Positions 19,004 to 27,786 of a stretch of 47,137 bases of DNA are shown piece by piece. The translations under genes were made by a program, and so were the position numbers. Where the stretch lies: positions 1 through 47,137 of the forward strand of contig CAIQQN010000077.1 in the NCBI GenBank assembly GCA_903873975.1, in the 5' to 3' direction. The notes below the pieces were generated by a model that searched no databases, had not been told where the DNA came from, and worked only from the letters and a program-made list of their open reading frames with translations. Source of the DNA: an uncultured Anaerolineales bacterium (lineage in GTDB: Bacteria > Chloroflexota > Anaerolineae > Anaerolineales > Villigracilaceae). The stretch's first letter is position 1, and each line of letters opens with the position of its first letter.

Positions 19004-20205
19004 AACTTCTTGCGATTACCGGCTATTACAAACCAGCTTATGTTTATGGCGGACCGGCGCGTAGTGAAGCCTTACTTTATGAAAGTTTAGCCAGGTCAGG
19101 TGTTGAAGTAACGGTTATCACAACCGATGCCAATGGGAGTGAAAAACTGGATATGCCACTGTTGACACCAGTGGATGTGGGTGGTGTGCAAGTCATCTAT
19201 TGCCCGACCAGGCCGGTGCCAGGATCGGCATTTTATTCACCAACACAAATTAAATTGGCCAAACAGCACCTTCCGGGTGCGGATGTAGTAGATTTACAGA
19301 CCTTTTGGGGATATGCGACCCGACCGCTCAGCCAGCATTGTATCAACCATCATATTCCTTATTATGTTTCTCTACATGGGCAATTGATGGATTATGGAAT
19401 GCGACAGACAGGCTGGATAAAGCGCCTGAAAAAGAACCTGTTCTTACATCTGGTGGGTTACCGGTTTTTGAACGGAGCAGCTGCTTTACGTTGCACATCT
19501 TCGTTAGAGATTGCCCATTTACAGGCCTATCCTATCAATACCCCAACGTTCCTGGTCCCCGATGGCATTGATGTCAATACTTTCAAGACACTGCCGGATC
19601 GAGGACAAGTACGGGCACAATATCAGATCCCTGCGGAGGCACTGGTCATGGTGATGATCGGACGCCTTGTTGCAGTGAAAAATGCGCACATTGCAGTGGC
19701 AGCGTTGATCGCCTCTCAAACGTTGCCAACCGCCGTGCATCTGCTCATGGTCGGCCCCGATGAGCATCACTTACAACCAGCACTCCAAGAACAAGCCCGC
19801 CAGGCCGGTTGTGCTGATCGGCTGCACTTTACCGGACTAATGCAAAAGGATTCGCTTCTGCAAGCCATGGCTGACTCAGATTTGCTCGTTATGCCTTCGG
19901 AGTCGGAGAACTTCGGCATGAGCGCGGCTGAAAGCATGGCGGCCGGTTTACCGATCCTTGTCTCTGATGCCGTTCCGGTTGGGGCCTGGGCCAAACAAGC
20001 CTGCGCAGGTGAAACCGCAGCTTGTGATAAAGACGATTTTTGTGGAGCGGCTGTTGCCATGCTCAGCAACCCAGCTCAACTCAAAGAGATGGGGCGAAAT
20101 GGCAAGGCAGCCGCGGCCAAGCTGTTTGATCATGAGATCGTTGCCAAAGAAATGCGCACCCACCTCGAACGAATCATAGAGCAAGCCAACAAATACTATG
20201 TTTGA
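19000..20205 (+). CDS. Glycosyltransferase family 4 (TTG start overlapping upstream TGA)
   Basis: MKLLAITGYYKPAYVYGGPARSEALL...MVMIGRLVAVKNAHIAVAAL...PSESENFGMSAAESMAAGLPILVSDAVP. Confidence 0.92.
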   Translation: MKLLAITGYYKPAYVYGGPARSEALLYESLARSGVEVTVITTDANGSEKLDMPLLTPVDVGGVQVIYCPTRPVPGSAFYSPTQIKLAKQHLPGADVVDLQTFWGYATRPLSQHCINHHIPYYVSLHGQLMDYGMRQTGWIKRLKKNLFLHLVGYRFLNGAAALRCTSSLEIAHLQAYPINTPTFLVPDGIDVNTFKTLPDRGQVRAQYQIPAEALVMVMIGRLVAVKNAHIAVAALIASQTLPTAVHLLMVGPDEHHLQPALQEQARQAGCADRLHFTGLMQKDSLLQAMADSDLLVMPSESENFGMSAAESMAAGLPILVSDAVPVGAWAKQACAGETAACDKDDFCGAAVAMLSNPAQLKEMGRNGKAAAAKLFDHEIVAKEMRTHLERIIEQANKYYV

Positions 20206-20812
20206 ACTATTCAACACATCCTGGAAGATTTGGAATAAAGTTGGCTGTTGGATGGTTTATCCATGGGTCCGGTTAATATTTCTTCTGAACAGTATCCCAT
20301 GGGGTCGGGGCTGGAGGTTTTATGGAGCACCGATCATCCAGAAACATCGCCTGAGCAAAATGAAGTTCGGACCTGGTCTCTGCCTACGCTCTTCGGTTCG
20401 CTCAAACCCTATGGGCCCCAACCATTCGAGCCTTTTATGCACCTGGCAGGCCGGGGCGATGCTTAAAATTGGCGCTGGATTTGCGATGAGCGGAGGAGTC
20501 ATTTGCGCGGCAAAGAGCATTACCATAGGCGACCGTGTAACAGTTGGCGCAAATACGACGATCGTTGATACTGATTTTCACCCGCTTAACCCGCAAATCC
20601 GCAATGTGAGGCCGCAGGGAGCGAAAACTGCGCCTGTTATTATCGAGGCGGATGTGTTTATCGGGATGAATTGTTTGATCTTGAAAGGTGTTACGATCGG
20701 AAGTGGGAGTGTAATCGGTGCGGGCAGTGTGGTTACGCGAGATGTGCCCGCTGGTGTGATCGCGGCCGGTAACCCAGCGAGAGTGGTTGGGCCAATAAAA
20801 AAGGCTGAGTGA
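20198..20812 (+). CDS. Hexapeptide-repeat acyltransferase (WbbJ/LbH family)
   Basis: MSGGVICAAKSITIGDRVTVGANTTIVDTDFHPLNP...VFIGMNCLILKGVTIGSGSVIGAGSVVTRDVPAGVIAAGNPARVV. Confidence 0.93.
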   Translation: MFELFNTSWKIWNKVGCWMVYPWVRLIFLLNSIPWGRGWRFYGAPIIQKHRLSKMKFGPGLCLRSSVRSNPMGPNHSSLLCTWQAGAMLKIGAGFAMSGGVICAAKSITIGDRVTVGANTTIVDTDFHPLNPQIRNVRPQGAKTAPVIIEADVFIGMNCLILKGVTIGSGSVIGAGSVVTRDVPAGVIAAGNPARVVGPIKKAE

Positions 20813-22056
20813 GACTTTTGAATATATTAATGCTTGGTCAACATTATGCTCCGGAGGAGATAAGCGGTTCTTTTCTGGCAAAGGAATTGACCGAAGATCT
20901 AATCAAAATGGGGTATCAAATCACCTATATCACCTGTGCTCCAAGTTATCCTATGGGCAAGGTTTACGACGGTTACCGGAATCGTTTTTTCACCCGGGAA
21001 ATGATGGATGGCACGCGTGTGATCCGCAGCTGGAGCTATATCTCCCCCAAAAGAACTTTTTGGCGCCGTATATTGAATTTTGGCACTTTCAGTGCCACTG
21101 CATTCATTGCTGGGCTTTTAGTTGGTAAACCGGAGGTAATGCTTAGTTTTTCTCCTCCACTTCCACTTGGTATTTCTGCCTGGGTTTTAAGCCGCGTGTG
21201 GCGAGTCCCCTGGATCCTTTATGTGGGAGATATATATCCTGAGATTGCCATTGTCACGGGTTTGTTACGCAACCGGGCAGCCATCTCGTTATTCTTGACT
21301 TTGGAGCGCTTCTTGTACCGGAAGGCCGACCACATTGAAGTGATTTCTGAAGGTTTTCGGGAAAATCTTCAGAATAAGGGAGTACCACCTGAAAAACTCT
21401 CAGTTATCCCGATGTGGGCCGATCCAGATGTAATTCGTCCTCTACCCAAAGAAAACAACTTCCGGCAAGAAAACGGGCTTTCGGGCAAGTTTGTGGTGAT
21501 GCATGCGGGCAATTTCGGCGTGAACAATTCCTTGGAAGATTTGGTCGAGGCAGCCGATCTTTTAAAGGCAGATGATGGAATTCGTTTTGTAATGGTTGGG
21601 GAAGGAGAGAAAAAAGAAGAGATTTGCAACCAAGTTGCACAAAGAAAATTGAAAAATGTTTTGTTCTTACCTTACCAGCCTCGCAGCGCTTATGAAACTA
21701 TGCTGGCGGCTGCAGATGTGGGCCTGATTTCGCTCAATCCAGAGGCGCACTACACTTCTTTCCCCAGTAAAACATTAAATATCATGGCAAGCGAACGAGC
21801 AATACTTGCAGTTGTGGACGATAAGAGCGAGATTGCTTGGCTGGTAAGAAATTACAATTGCGGGGCTGTTGTTCCACCTGCAAGACCAGATTTGTTGGCA
21901 CAAACGATCATTAATCTCCGTGGCGCGCCCGATCAACTGGTCGCATGGGGACAGAAAGGCAGACAAACGTTAATACAGCATTTTTCGCGTAAGCATTGTA
22001 TTGATCTATACGATGCGATATTTCGTCGTATAAACAATGAATTTACAAACCGTTAA
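20809..22056 (+). CDS. Glycosyltransferase family 4 (WbuB-like), GTG start
   Basis: ILMLGQHYAPEEISGSFLAKELTEDLIKMGYQITYITCAPSYPMGKVYDGY...VVMHAGNFGVNNSLEDLVEAADLL. Confidence 0.9.
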   Translation: MRLLNILMLGQHYAPEEISGSFLAKELTEDLIKMGYQITYITCAPSYPMGKVYDGYRNRFFTREMMDGTRVIRSWSYISPKRTFWRRILNFGTFSATAFIAGLLVGKPEVMLSFSPPLPLGISAWVLSRVWRVPWILYVGDIYPEIAIVTGLLRNRAAISLFLTLERFLYRKADHIEVISEGFRENLQNKGVPPEKLSVIPMWADPDVIRPLPKENNFRQENGLSGKFVVMHAGNFGVNNSLEDLVEAADLLKADDGIRFVMVGEGEKKEEICNQVAQRKLKNVLFLPYQPRSAYETMLAAADVGLISLNPEAHYTSFPSKTLNIMASERAILAVVDDKSEIAWLVRNYNCGAVVPPARPDLLAQTIINLRGAPDQLVAWGQKGRQTLIQHFSRKHCIDLYDAIFRRINNEFTNR

Positions 22057-22078
22057 ACAACTGTAGAGATTCTACTTA

Positions 22079-22783
22079 ATGAGAAATGATATTAATAGTA
22101 TTTTACAGAAACTGATAAATAATGCTAAACAGGGGAAAAGAAAAATCGATTCGTTCTATCCAATCTATGGATTTTGGGAAACGATTCGACAGGTGTGGAA
22201 GAACGTTATTCAATTTGAGAAATATTTCCGGTTGGATAAAGAACTTGGCAAAACTGTGAAGCCTGTTATGCCAAAAATCCCTATCAGAATAGAAATTATT
22301 AGGAGAGGATTTGATCTTGAAAAGTGGACAGGAAAAAAAGAACTCTTGGAGATACGGGGCGAATATGGCCTGGAACAGTTCCAGAAGCGCATCGAACGTG
22401 GCGATCTGTGTTTTGCTGGATATTCCAATAGGGCATTTGTTGGTTTTGTTTGGATTGAATTTCCACCTGTAACCGAAGCTGGATATCAACTTTATACGAA
22501 TGAGGCTTATACCTACGACGGCTGGACATTTGAGGAATATCGTGGCAACCGTGTTTTGGCAGTGATCCATCAAGCGATCATGAATTGGGTTCGCCAAAAT
22601 AGACGCGACCTTCATAAACTGGTAACCCACGTGGCAATTTGGAATAAACCTTCACTCGCTATGGATCAGAGAGCTGGTTATGTAATTGTTCGTCAAGAAC
22701 TATCTTTTGTGATTCTCGGTTATCATAAGAAATTTGTCATTAATCGTGCAATCCCAACTGAATTGATCAAAGCTCCGAAATAG
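22079..22783 (+). CDS. GNAT-like acyltransferase family protein
   Basis: GDLCFAGYSNRAFVGFVWIEFPPV...NEAYTYDGWTFEEYRGNRVLAVIHQAIMNWVRQNRRDLHKLVTHVAIWNKPSLAMDQRAGYVIV resembles GNAT motif A/B. Confidence 0.65.
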   Translation: MRNDINSILQKLINNAKQGKRKIDSFYPIYGFWETIRQVWKNVIQFEKYFRLDKELGKTVKPVMPKIPIRIEIIRRGFDLEKWTGKKELLEIRGEYGLEQFQKRIERGDLCFAGYSNRAFVGFVWIEFPPVTEAGYQLYTNEAYTYDGWTFEEYRGNRVLAVIHQAIMNWVRQNRRDLHKLVTHVAIWNKPSLAMDQRAGYVIVRQELSFVILGYHKKFVINRAIPTELIKAPK

Positions 22784-22791
22784 GTTAAAAA

Positions 22792-23733
22792 GTGACCCCA
22801 GAAATCTTCGCTGAGTGGCTGCGCCGCCAAGGACATCGGGTATTGAAAACAGCCAGCAGTTATTGGTTTGAACAAGGCCCCCGTTTTTTTCAGGCATTTC
22901 CATATCATTGGGTACTCGAGCCGCCAGAAGCAGAACTGAACGAATTCTTGAAAGAAAATCAAGCGATTGGATTGCGCTATTCCACGCCGTCCACGGCTCC
23001 CTTGGGGAGAATCAGCTATCATGTAGTTTATGAAGCCCCTTTATACGATTTCGCAAATCTTGCCAAGTGGGCGCGCAAGAATGTACACCGGGGGTTGAAT
23101 CATTGCTCGGTTGAGCCAATTTCCTTTGAGCGATTAGCTGAAGAAGGCTGGCTCTTGCAATTGGACACTCTCGCCCGCCAGGAACGATGGCTCAATCTGG
23201 ATCAGGAGGTTTGGCGCAAGCGGTGTTTGGCAGCCAAAGATTTACCGGGTTTCGAAGCTTGGGGGGCGATTGTATGCGGACGATTGGCCGCCTCGGTGAT
23301 AACCTTCCAGATGAATGATTGTTGCTATTTGTTGTATCAGCAATGTCACCGAGATTTTCTGACAGAGCACGTCAATAATGCTCTCAGTTTTGTGGTAACG
23401 CAGACAATGGTTCAACGACCGCAGATCAATTGCATTCTTTACGGTCTCCACTCACTTGATGCCCCTCCCAGCGTGGACGAATTCAAATTTCGCATGGGTT
23501 ATCATGCCAAACTGGTTCGCCAGCGGGTGGTATTCAACCCCTGGCTGCACCCCCTGTTCAACCAGGTCAGCCATGCCGGGTTGGTAGGTTTGTTACATCT
23601 GATGCCAGGCAATCCTTCCCTGGCCAAAACCGAGGGGATGGTAAGGTTTTATCTGGAAGGGAAAAAACCGCTGGAGCAGCAGACCCGGCCACTGCCGCTA
23701 ATGCAAAACAAAGAAGCATTGGAAGAGGAATGA
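22792..23733 (+). CDS. FemAB/GNAT-like acyltransferase (GTG start)
   Basis: NLAKWARKNVHRGLNHCSVEPISFERLAEEGWLLQLDTLARQERW...LYQQCHRDFLTEHVNNALSFVVTQTMVQRP...LDAPPSVDEFKFRMGYHAKLVRQRVVFNPW. Confidence 0.68.
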   Translation: MTPEIFAEWLRRQGHRVLKTASSYWFEQGPRFFQAFPYHWVLEPPEAELNEFLKENQAIGLRYSTPSTAPLGRISYHVVYEAPLYDFANLAKWARKNVHRGLNHCSVEPISFERLAEEGWLLQLDTLARQERWLNLDQEVWRKRCLAAKDLPGFEAWGAIVCGRLAASVITFQMNDCCYLLYQQCHRDFLTEHVNNALSFVVTQTMVQRPQINCILYGLHSLDAPPSVDEFKFRMGYHAKLVRQRVVFNPWLHPLFNQVSHAGLVGLLHLMPGNPSLAKTEGMVRFYLEGKKPLEQQTRPLPLMQNKEALEEE

Positions 23734-23767
23734 AATAACCCAATGGTCTCCCGGAGCAACAATCTCC

Positions 23768-24934
23768 ATGAGTATTAATCTAATGAGTATTCAGGGACCC
23801 GTCCTGTATTGGTTGAGTAAGCGATCCCGGTATGTGAAAGAGGCCGGGAATTGGGATTGGGTTAGCCGCGATCCGGTCGTCGGGCGCTTTGCAACAGTAT
23901 TGTACATTTTAGATAAAGAAGGGAAAGTCTCTCTTTCCGAGAAGATCCGCCAGGAACTGGGCAATTTTTATTGGGCGAATAAAGCCCGCTGGCTGGTGAT
24001 CGAAAACCGCCTCAAGCAAGTTGTCGGCGCTTTTGAGCAGGCCGGTGTGGACTTGATCCCGCTGAAAGGCGTGGCCTTGCTGGGCCAGCTTTACAAAGAC
24101 AGCGGCCTGCGCTGTATGTCGGATGTTGACCTTTTAGTACGCCCGGAGGCTTTTCTGACGGCGGTCAATATCCTGTGCTGGCTTGGGTTCAAGGTTTGTC
24201 CCAAAGATCGACATGAGAACATTACCTGGTTTGAAAATCTACCCAAGGAAAATTGGCCCAAAGAGTTGAGTTTTTCCAATAAATTCGGCCTGGCGATCGA
24301 GCTGCACCAACACCTGATCAATCCCTGGTTCCTCCCGGCTTTTCCGATAGATATAGAGGCAGTCTGGGAGCGGAGCATTCCTTTTACGGGCTTAGGAGGG
24401 GATTCCGCAGGTTATGGTGTGGACTTATGGAAGAGAAATCTCAGTCCATACGATACACTGGCCTACTTATGTCTGCATTTGGCTCTGCATGGCTTGCAGT
24501 TTCCACAAACCTGTCTTGACATAGACCTCTGGATCAGGAACCTTCCGGACACATGGGAGTGGGAACAGTTCCTGGACCTAGTGGATGAGTGGCGGATCTG
24601 GTCGGTGGTATACCATGGCCTGTCGACTTGCAGGGATTTTATGGGAACACCACTCCCAGATGGTATGCTCAAACGCCTCGACCCAGGCTGGCTGGCCCGC
24701 TTGCGAGTGAAGATGCTCATATCATCCGAATCAATTCTGGCTGATCGACCCAGTTTGGGCAAACGCTACCCGACCCTGGTCAAGTTGGCGCTGATCGACC
24801 ATTTACCGCAGATATTGGTGACACTCCTAAGATTGGCTTTTCCCGGCAAGGCCTGGCGCGAGCATAATCCCTCTGGGCGGAGCCTGCTGAGGCGCTGGCG
24901 ACATGTTTTGCATGCTGTCAAAAGGGGAGATTGA
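23768..24934 (+). CDS. Nucleotidyltransferase family protein (uncharacterised NTP_transf_5-like)
   Basis: DLIPLKGVALLGQLYKDSGLRCMSDVDLLVRPEAFLTAVNILCWLGF has the conserved [LI]KG...R.M.DvDlLv nucleotidyltransferase motif. Confidence 0.85.
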   Translation: MSINLMSIQGPVLYWLSKRSRYVKEAGNWDWVSRDPVVGRFATVLYILDKEGKVSLSEKIRQELGNFYWANKARWLVIENRLKQVVGAFEQAGVDLIPLKGVALLGQLYKDSGLRCMSDVDLLVRPEAFLTAVNILCWLGFKVCPKDRHENITWFENLPKENWPKELSFSNKFGLAIELHQHLINPWFLPAFPIDIEAVWERSIPFTGLGGDSAGYGVDLWKRNLSPYDTLAYLCLHLALHGLQFPQTCLDIDLWIRNLPDTWEWEQFLDLVDEWRIWSVVYHGLSTCRDFMGTPLPDGMLKRLDPGWLARLRVKMLISSESILADRPSLGKRYPTLVKLALIDHLPQILVTLLRLAFPGKAWREHNPSGRSLLRRWRHVLHAVKRGD

Positions 24935-25111
24935 GAATCCTGCGGCACGACTTCCAACTCAACCCGGCAAACCTGTCGAGAGGCGGTATCCACCCGGCGG
25001 TTATTGGGAGTGGCGAAAGAAGCGGGCTAAAGATCATCACCACAGAGAGCACTGAGCTCACCGAGAAGGAAAAAGCAGGGAAGCTCTCCATGTTTCGTGA
25101 GCTTTCCCCGG

Positions 25112-25132
25112 CACCTGCACCCAGGGCAGGTG
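25112..25132. repeat. Inverted repeat CACCTGC-ACCCAGG-GCAGGTG
   Basis: Perfect 7-bp arms upstream of the sugar transferase gene. Confidence 0.5.
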
Positions 25133-25241
25133 TGCGGTGAATTATCTCAGCCAGCTCATAAGATTGGTCTCTTCCCGGTTGCCATTTTGAACTTCGTATG
25201 ATACCCTCTACATATCAAATTAAACGCCGCAATGAGGCGAC

Positions 25242-26750
25242 ATGACGAAGGAAACTATTAAATCATTAGAATCGAAAACTGACCTGACAACAACTCCTTT
25301 CAACCTGGGCGCCTTCTATGGGAAAGCGCTCAAGCGCCTGTTTGACTTGGCCCTGTCTGGACTGGGCTTGATGGTCCTGAGTCCTTTGTTCCTTGTTATC
25401 GCGATCAGGATCAAGCGCGAGTCTCCCGGTCCGGTCGCCTTCCGCGGTGCGCGTATGGGCAAAAAAGGTCGGATCTATCAGATCCTGAAATTCCGCACAA
25501 TGCGTGAGTGCCCCGAGAGTTATGCTGGTCCATGCATCACCGCCGAAGACGATGAGCGCATCACGCCCCTCGGCCGCTGGTTACGGGATTCCAAGATCAA
25601 CGAACTTCCCCAGTTATGGAACGTCCTGCGGGGCGAGATGAGCCTGGTGGGGCCTCGCCCGGAGGAACCGGAGATCACCGCCCACTGGGCAGAAACTGTC
25701 CGACAGGAGATCTTATCCGTCCGGCCCGGCATCACCAGCCCGGCTTCGGTGCTTTACCGGAGAGAAGAGAAGCTGCTCAAGGCTGAGACCGTGATGGATG
25801 AGTACCTCCAGAAAATACTGCCGGATAAACAGCGCCTGGACCTTCTATACGTCCGGACGCGCAGTTTCTTTTCGGATCTGGATATCATCTTTTTAACCCT
25901 CATTTCTCTCTTTCCGTCTGCAGATGGCATATTCATCCCGGAGAGTTCGCTTTATTCCGGTTTCCTGGCCATATTTATCCGCCGGTACGTTTCCTGGTTC
26001 GTGGTGGATTCCCTGACCGCCTTTTTGGCTGCCGGTTTGGTTGGCTTGCTCTGGCGGTTGAATGGCCCGCTGAACCTGGGGTGGGGAACATCCATCGGCA
26101 TTGCAGCCGCGATGGCATTATTATTCAGTATGATCAATACCCTGCTGGGGCTGGGGCGCGTCTCCTGGCGGAAAGCTTCAGCCAATCTCGTATTTGACCT
26201 GGCTCTCTCGAGTGGATTGGCTACGATCCTGATATTTGCTATTAACTGGTTCCTGCCGGCCAGGTTATTGGTGCCACCCGGCTTAGTGATCGATATTGGA
26301 CTATTTTCTCTGATCGGATTTATCGTGATGCGCTACCGCCAGCGACTGATCACCGGCCTGGCATCCCGCTGGCTGCAGGTGCGCCACCGGACGAGCATCC
26401 TGGGAGAGCGCCTGCTGATCGTCGGAGCCGGGGACTGCGGCCAGTTGGCGGGTTGGCTGCTGCAAAAAAGCAATCTCTCCAACGCCTTTATTGTTGTGGG
26501 GATGGTGGATGATGACCCGCTCAAATATAACATGCGCATAGACGGCTATCCGGTCCTTGGATCTACAAAAGATCTCCCGGCAATCGTCCAGCGGTACAAC
26601 ATCGGTGTCATCCTGTATGCGATCACCCGGATCGCCCCGGCAGAGCAGGAAAAGGTGCTGGCTCTTTGCCGCAGCCTCCCGGTCCGGCTCGTGATCATTC
26701 CAGACCTGATCAAGATCTTGCAGGATCATTTGCTTCCCAAAGGGCATTAG
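25242..26750 (+). CDS. Monotopic phosphoglycosyl transferase (bacterial sugar transferase) fused to C-terminal TM + Rossmann (CoA-binding-like) domain
   Basis: N-terminal KRLFDLALSGLGLMVLSPLFLVIAIRIKRESPGPVAFRGARMGKKGRIYQILKFRTMRE...DDERITPLGRWLRDSKINELPQLWNVLRGEMSLVGPRPE; C-terminal ERLLIVGAGDCGQLAGWLLQ...VVGMVDDDPLKYNMRIDGYPVLGSTKDLPAIVQRYNIGVILYAI. Confidence 0.9.
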   Translation: MTKETIKSLESKTDLTTTPFNLGAFYGKALKRLFDLALSGLGLMVLSPLFLVIAIRIKRESPGPVAFRGARMGKKGRIYQILKFRTMRECPESYAGPCITAEDDERITPLGRWLRDSKINELPQLWNVLRGEMSLVGPRPEEPEITAHWAETVRQEILSVRPGITSPASVLYRREEKLLKAETVMDEYLQKILPDKQRLDLLYVRTRSFFSDLDIIFLTLISLFPSADGIFIPESSLYSGFLAIFIRRYVSWFVVDSLTAFLAAGLVGLLWRLNGPLNLGWGTSIGIAAAMALLFSMINTLLGLGRVSWRKASANLVFDLALSSGLATILIFAINWFLPARLLVPPGLVIDIGLFSLIGFIVMRYRQRLITGLASRWLQVRHRTSILGERLLIVGAGDCGQLAGWLLQKSNLSNAFIVVGMVDDDPLKYNMRIDGYPVLGSTKDLPAIVQRYNIGVILYAITRIAPAEQEKVLALCRSLPVRLVIIPDLIKILQDHLLPKGH

Positions 26751-26782
26751 CGATTTTTGAAAAAATCCAGAACATATTTCAT

Positions 26783-26990
26783 CGCGAGGAGGCCTGAGCG
26801 GAGCGTAGCGAGGTCGAAGGCCGACGGCACTTGCACCTTCTGCACACCTGCCCCGGACGCAGGCGCCGGGGAGTGCAGATGAGCAATCTCCTCAATACAT
26901 GCCGTTATAGCGAGGAGGTTTGTGCCGGAGCAATCTTCCCTTAATCAGGAAATCCCCGCATTCAGGAGATTGCCACGTCACCGCAGGAGC
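26783..26990. repeat. Mosaic of GCGAGGAGG / GGAGATTGC-type dispersed intergenic repeat fragments
   Basis: CGCGAGGAGGCCTGAGCGGAGCGTAGCGAGG, TAGCGAGGAGGTTTGTGCCGGAGCAATCTTCC and AGGAGATTGCCACGTCACCGCAGGAGC resemble the widely dispersed 'aatgacattgcgaggagg...gaagcaatctcc' repeat seen in many bacterial genomes. Confidence 0.55.
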
Positions 26991-27073
26991 ATCGGCGGCC
27001 TGCAATTACATAAATTCGTGTTTATTTGTGTTCTTATTGGATCAGTTTCTTTTTATCAAGGAGATTAAGTAAT

Positions 27074-27784
27074 ATGAGAGCAGTTGTATTGGCAGGGGGC
27101 AAAGGCACCCGTCTTGCACCCTATACCACCATTCTTCCCAAACCGCTCATGCCCATCGACGATATGCCGATCCTGGAGGTCTTGCTGCGCCAGATGAAGC
27201 GCGCCGGGATCAACCATGTGGTCCTGACGGTTGGTCATCTGGCGTCCCTCCTGCGGGCTTATTTTGGGGATGGCGCCCAATGGGGCCTGGACATTACTTA
27301 CAGCTATGAGCAGGTACCACTTGGCACAGCTGGCCCGATTGCGCTGGTGGAAGGTTTGGATAAAACATTTTTAGTCACCAATGGGGATGTGCTGACCACA
27401 CTGGATATTAAGAAACTGGTCGCTTTTCACAAACACAAGGGCGGGATCGCCACCATCGCGGCCCACCCTCGGCAGGTTAAGATAGATCTGGGTGTAATCC
27501 AGTGTGATGGGGATGAGCGGGTCTCCGGGTATATCGAGAAGCCCACCACCGATTACACAGTCAGCATGGGAATATACGTATTTGAGCCGTGCGTGTTGGA
27601 GTATATCCCGGCCGGACAGTATCTGGACTTTCCCGACCTGATCCTGAAACTGATTGACCGTGGTGAGACGGTCAACGGCTACACCTTTGATGGTTATTGG
27701 ATGGACCTTGGCCGCCCGGACGATTACGCCCAGGCCAACCAGGACTTCTGCAATATGAAGAAACAATTTCTACCTGAGGATTAA
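27074..27784 (+). CDS. Sugar-1-phosphate nucleotidyltransferase
   Basis: MRAVVLAGGKGTRLAPYTTILPKPLMPIDDMPILEVLLRQMKRAGINHVVLTVGHLASLLRAYFGDG. Start 27074 is supported by upstream AAGGAG. Confidence 0.92.
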   Translation: MRAVVLAGGKGTRLAPYTTILPKPLMPIDDMPILEVLLRQMKRAGINHVVLTVGHLASLLRAYFGDGAQWGLDITYSYEQVPLGTAGPIALVEGLDKTFLVTNGDVLTTLDIKKLVAFHKHKGGIATIAAHPRQVKIDLGVIQCDGDERVSGYIEKPTTDYTVSMGIYVFEPCVLEYIPAGQYLDFPDLILKLIDRGETVNGYTFDGYWMDLGRPDDYAQANQDFCNMKKQFLPED

Positions 27785-27786
27785 TA

